Shown here piece after piece: positions 61,150 through 64,000 of a DNA stretch of 64,000 bases. Position 1 is the first letter of the stretch. Every line of letters begins with the position of its first letter. The notes under the pieces are model-generated. The model saw only the letters and a list, made by a program, of their open reading frames with translations, ran no database searches and was not told the DNA's origin. Made by a program: the position numbers and the translations under genes. The stretch is taken from assembly GCA_032629725.1 (NCBI GenBank), contig JAFEVB010000026.1, positions 1 to 64,000 on the forward strand, written 5' to 3'. The DNA comes from Gremmenia infestans (lineage: Eukaryota; Ascomycota; Leotiomycetes; Helotiales; Hamatocanthoscyphaceae).

Positions 61150-61869
61150 TTAGAGAATTGGTGGAAAACAATGCCAAGAAGAATTTGTTACTGTTATGTG
61201 TGGAAAGGATTCCTCGTTCGCGACTGCCGAACGCGAGGGCTCCGCAAATTATATATCAGAATTCGCCCAACTCATTCGCGATCACTGACAAGGTCCATTC
61301 TTGATATGGTTTTATTTGTTGGGAATTGATTCGATACTTGATATTCAAACCAGCGGATGCATGTATCACACCAAAGTTCTCGTTCATGTCGCCATTATAG
61401 GACCGCAGTATGTCGCCCCATAATTATTGCTTACTGTGCCAACTTGGCTGGGCGGTTGGACGACCGGGCGAATACTGGGCAATAAAGGTTCCACTATGCA
61501 ATCAAATCTATTTATACTATCGTAGCAGTACTGCCATAGTACTTTTGTGACATTATTACTCGTGATCCATCGTAACTTCAAATCAATCATTAACTCCCAG
61601 CAACCCAATTAATCCATATGTATAACTTCCATAGACTCGAGAAAATCCAAATTCTGCATAGCCTGCAAGTGACCACATACTCGAGAAAGAAAAGGAAAGA
61701 AAAGACAGAAATCAGATACGCTTTATTGAATTGCCCGCATGGCTGATCATTCTCGTCCGCCTCCCTTTGCAGATGACTACTGACTGAGAAATTTGAATTA
61801 CAGTGAGCAGTAACTTAGCCCTCGACACCCTCGTCGACTACATCTTCTAGCTAGCTGTCGTAATCGCTG
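61150..61869. other. Intergenic, 720 bp
   Basis: Promoter side of the FMO gene and 3' flank of the ankyrin gene. No feature recognised. Confidence 0.5.
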
Positions 61870-64000
61870 TCAAGAAATGTAGTCGGAGGAAAAGTTGTCG
61901 AAATCATTTGAGCCGTCTTCGATATTCCCTCCTGGGTGAATCTCTTGTACCCTCATCTTGTTCCATTCTTCCATCGCTCTATCCCTATGTTTCTGGAGCA
62001 GCGAGATAACCCCTAAATTTGAATCTGCAAGTTTGCTTTTGGCGTATTGTAAAGCTGAAACATATCGCTTTTCTAAAGGTAGGTCACAATCGGCACCAGC
62101 ATTGATTAACAACTGTACCATGTCCAGCCGACCATATATAGCCGAGCCTTCGAGTGCTGTATTGCCAAACTGGTTCGAGCTTCGAGCATTCACCTCTGCA
62201 CCTTTAGAGAGGAGAAGCTGAGCAATCTTGATGTGACCTCCCCGTGAGGCAAACTGAAGAGCTGTCCTGCCATGTATTCTTGATGCTGGTGCATTGATCT
62301 CAGCATGGTGATCCAACAGAATCATTACTATGGCCAAATTGCCCCACGCAGAAGCAGCCTGCAGAGCTGTTTGACCACCGTTCTCGGCAGCAGGATCATT
62401 TACGTTTGCCCCTAAAGTCAAAAGGCGTAGTACTATGATTTCTTGCGTAGGACCATTAGCGTATCCATCGTAGCCGGCTGCTATCTGTAACGCAGTCTTC
62501 CCACTAAAAATGGCTGGGGGCGGTGCATTGACGTCAGCACCACGACTTATGAAAAGCTCAAAGAGACTATCAACCTTATCAATGCCATGAATCAAAAGTA
62601 GTTGCAATGGAGTGTAGGCGTCCAGGGATGTGGGGTTAATATCTGCGCCTCTGTCTAGCAGCAAAGATACCATGTCGAAGTCTTTTTGCAAGGCAGCAAT
62701 GTGCAATGCTGTTGGCACGCTATAGCTACCATAGGGTGTTTCCGCCACTGTCGATACCAAGTCAACTTCTACCCCGGCATCCAGCAGGATTTCCACGAAA
62801 TCGGTCCTTCGGCGGCAAAGCGCTTCGTGGAGAACTGGCACCAGCGTGTCGATATAATTCTGTTCACTGAAGTTCTTGACTTGTCCTACCAAATGTCTGA
62901 AAAGGCCAGAATCAATTTTTTCAGAAGCTATTGCCCAGTGTAGAATTGTAGCCCTGGTGGCCCCTGTCGGATATTCACTTTCCAAGTCGTTGAAGCTCCT
63001 CCAAAACTTCCTCTCTTCGTACCAATCGCCGTATTCAATAGGCACCATATCGATCTCTGTTCCCATTTGCAGCAGGTGATAGATATTTGCGACATCGCCT
63101 CGCGTAATCGCCTGCACAAGCTGAACTTTCATGTACCCAAGTCTGACTGAATCTTGATGCCTGATCTCATCGTTTGCGCCTGCAAGCAGCAAACAAGAAA
63201 CGATCCCAGTCCCGTTTTTGCGTGCCCTTGCAGCCTCGAGTATGGTTGCTCCGTAATAGCTAAAGGCAGGAGTGTTGGGGTCAGCGCCAAACTTTAATAA
63301 GACGTTAAGTATAGCAAGATTGTCGGTCTCAACTGCTCTTAGCAGTGCCGTACGTGGATACTCGGATGAACACGTTCCTGGAGCATCGACTGCGGCTCCC
63401 AATTGAAGAAGGAGCTCCACTATGTTGTTGAAGCCAGCATCTACTGCTGCATAGAGAGCTGTCTTTCCGTACTCGCCATGTGCAGGCTCATTGATTGCTG
63501 AGCCAGCTTGGAGAAGCAACTCCACCATTTCGATGTACCCTCTAGCAGTAGCAGCCTGAAGTGCTGTTCCAACGATACGAGGACTTCTGAAACTATCAAA
63601 TGTATCGGACATCCTATGAAAGCTACGACTATCACCGACCGCATTAACATCTGCGCCATGGTCTAGAAGCAGACGAAGAAGATTGACTTGACCAGTGGTC
63701 ACGGCCATTCCTAAAGACTCCCGATCCCCAGGATTGACGCCTGCTCCAACACTTAGCAAATATTGAGTGAGTTCATGATCGCCTCTGCGAATCGCACCTG
63801 TAAGTGCGAACGAGGAATAATCATCTGGATGCACAGCGACTTTCCCACACACATCGGCACCTACGTCCACCAGGACTCGAGCAATTTCCGTCGAAAACTT
63901 TTCATCAACTAGAGCTAGCCTCCAGTGTGCGTGAAGATATTGTCTAGTTTCACCTAGACTCAGGATGAGTTTAACGATTTCTGTATTGCCTGCCCTGATA
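61870..64000 (-). CDS. Large ankyrin-repeat protein, 3' part only
   Basis: The minus-strand frame is open from the window edge to the stop at 61870, at least 710 residues, and its start lies beyond the window. It carries many ankyrin repeats. Clear units have the G-x-TALxxAAxxGxxxIVxxLLxxGAxVN pattern, for example NGGQTALQAASAWGNLAIVMILLDHHAEINAP and HGRTALQFASRGGHIKIAQLLL. I see roughly 12 to 15 repeats, some degenerate, and a short acidic C-terminal tail. In fungi such arrays often follow NACHT, F-box or patatin-like domains, so the missing N-terminus may hold an effector domain; that is only family knowledge. The repeats mediate protein contacts. No intron is needed in the visible part. 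Confidence 0.92.
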   Translation of the reverse strand, partial: IRAGNTEIVKLILSLGETRQYLHAHWRLALVDEKFSTEIARVLVDVGADVCGKVAVHPDDYSSFALTGAIRRGDHELTQYLLSVGAGVNPGDRESLGMAVTTGQVNLLRLLLDHGADVNAVGDSRSFHRMSDTFDSFRSPRIVGTALQAATARGYIEMVELLLQAGSAINEPAHGEYGKTALYAAVDAGFNNIVELLLQLGAAVDAPGTCSSEYPRTALLRAVETDNLAILNVLLKFGADPNTPAFSYYGATILEAARARKNGTGIVSCLLLAGANDEIRHQDSVRLGYMKVQLVQAITRGDVANIYHLLQMGTEIDMVPIEYGDWYEERKFWRSFNDLESEYPTGATRATILHWAIASEKIDSGLFRHLVGQVKNFSEQNYIDTLVPVLHEALCRRRTDFVEILLDAGVEVDLVSTVAETPYGSYSVPTALHIAALQKDFDMVSLLLDRGADINPTSLDAYTPLQLLLIHGIDKVDSLFELFISRGADVNAPPPAIFSGKTALQIAAGYDGYANGPTQEIIVLRLLTLGANVNDPAAENGGQTALQAASAWGNLAIVMILLDHHAEINAPASRIHGRTALQFASRGGHIKIAQLLLSKGAEVNARSSNQFGNTALEGSAIYGRLDMVQLLINAGADCDLPLEKRYVSALQYAKSKLADSNLGVISLLQKHRDRAMEEWNKMRVQEIHPGGNIEDGSNDFDNFSSDYIS

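Overview
The window comes from a filamentous ascomycete (Pezizomycotina; a leotiomycete-like fungus is my guess, not proven). The genes have short spliceosomal introns (about 46-160 nt) with GT(A/G)AGT-type donors, CTAAC/CTGAC-type branch sites and YAG acceptors. The first 16.26 kb is an AT-rich, stop-riddled block in which C:G to T:A transitions have destroyed every transposon frame, the signature of repeat-induced point mutation (RIP). All gene models were spliced by eye from the DNA; exon sums are divisible by three wherever I give full exon lists.

Region 1, 1-16264: a nested transposon graveyard. A Tad-like LINE (RNase H near 1395-1836, C-terminal part and 3' end at 8293-9131) was split by a 6.4-kb Ty3/Gypsy chromovirus (1842-8287, two LTRs, 5-bp target duplication). 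Further on are a short Ty1/Copia element (10381-13722, two 204-bp LTRs), a second LINE 3' end (13723-15432) and short pieces that share the LINE 3' hairpins. The AT-rich block stops abruptly beside a full-length gene.

Region 2, 16291-43657: ordinary gene space. It holds a STE6-type ABC transporter, a PBDC1-family protein, a Ser/Pro-rich protein of unknown function, an interrupted tRNA-Trp-like locus, an EthD-fold protein, a secreted GPI-type lysophospholipase B, an AT-hook/BRCT nuclear protein, a 14-TM-class MFS carrier, a small membrane protein, a GNAT acetyltransferase and a second MFS carrier.

Region 3, 42051-54096: the most interesting neighbourhood. In order: MFS carrier, aromatic aminotransferase, STR2-type cystathionine gamma-synthase-like enzyme, 4-hydroxyphenylpyruvate dioxygenase (HPPD), a TTC36-type TPR protein and a flavocytochrome b2-type 2-hydroxyacid dehydrogenase. 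Together these could make or oxidise 4-hydroxyphenylpyruvate and feed homogentisate. The later tyrosine-degradation enzymes are absent. TTC36 is the protein reported in mouse to stabilise HPPD, so its position beside HPPD is notable.

Region 4, 54963-64000: a zinc-knuckle/RGG protein divergent from a second RGG-rich gene that is cut by an in-frame stop and decays downstream, then a flavin monooxygenase and the 3' part of a large ankyrin-repeat gene that runs off the window.
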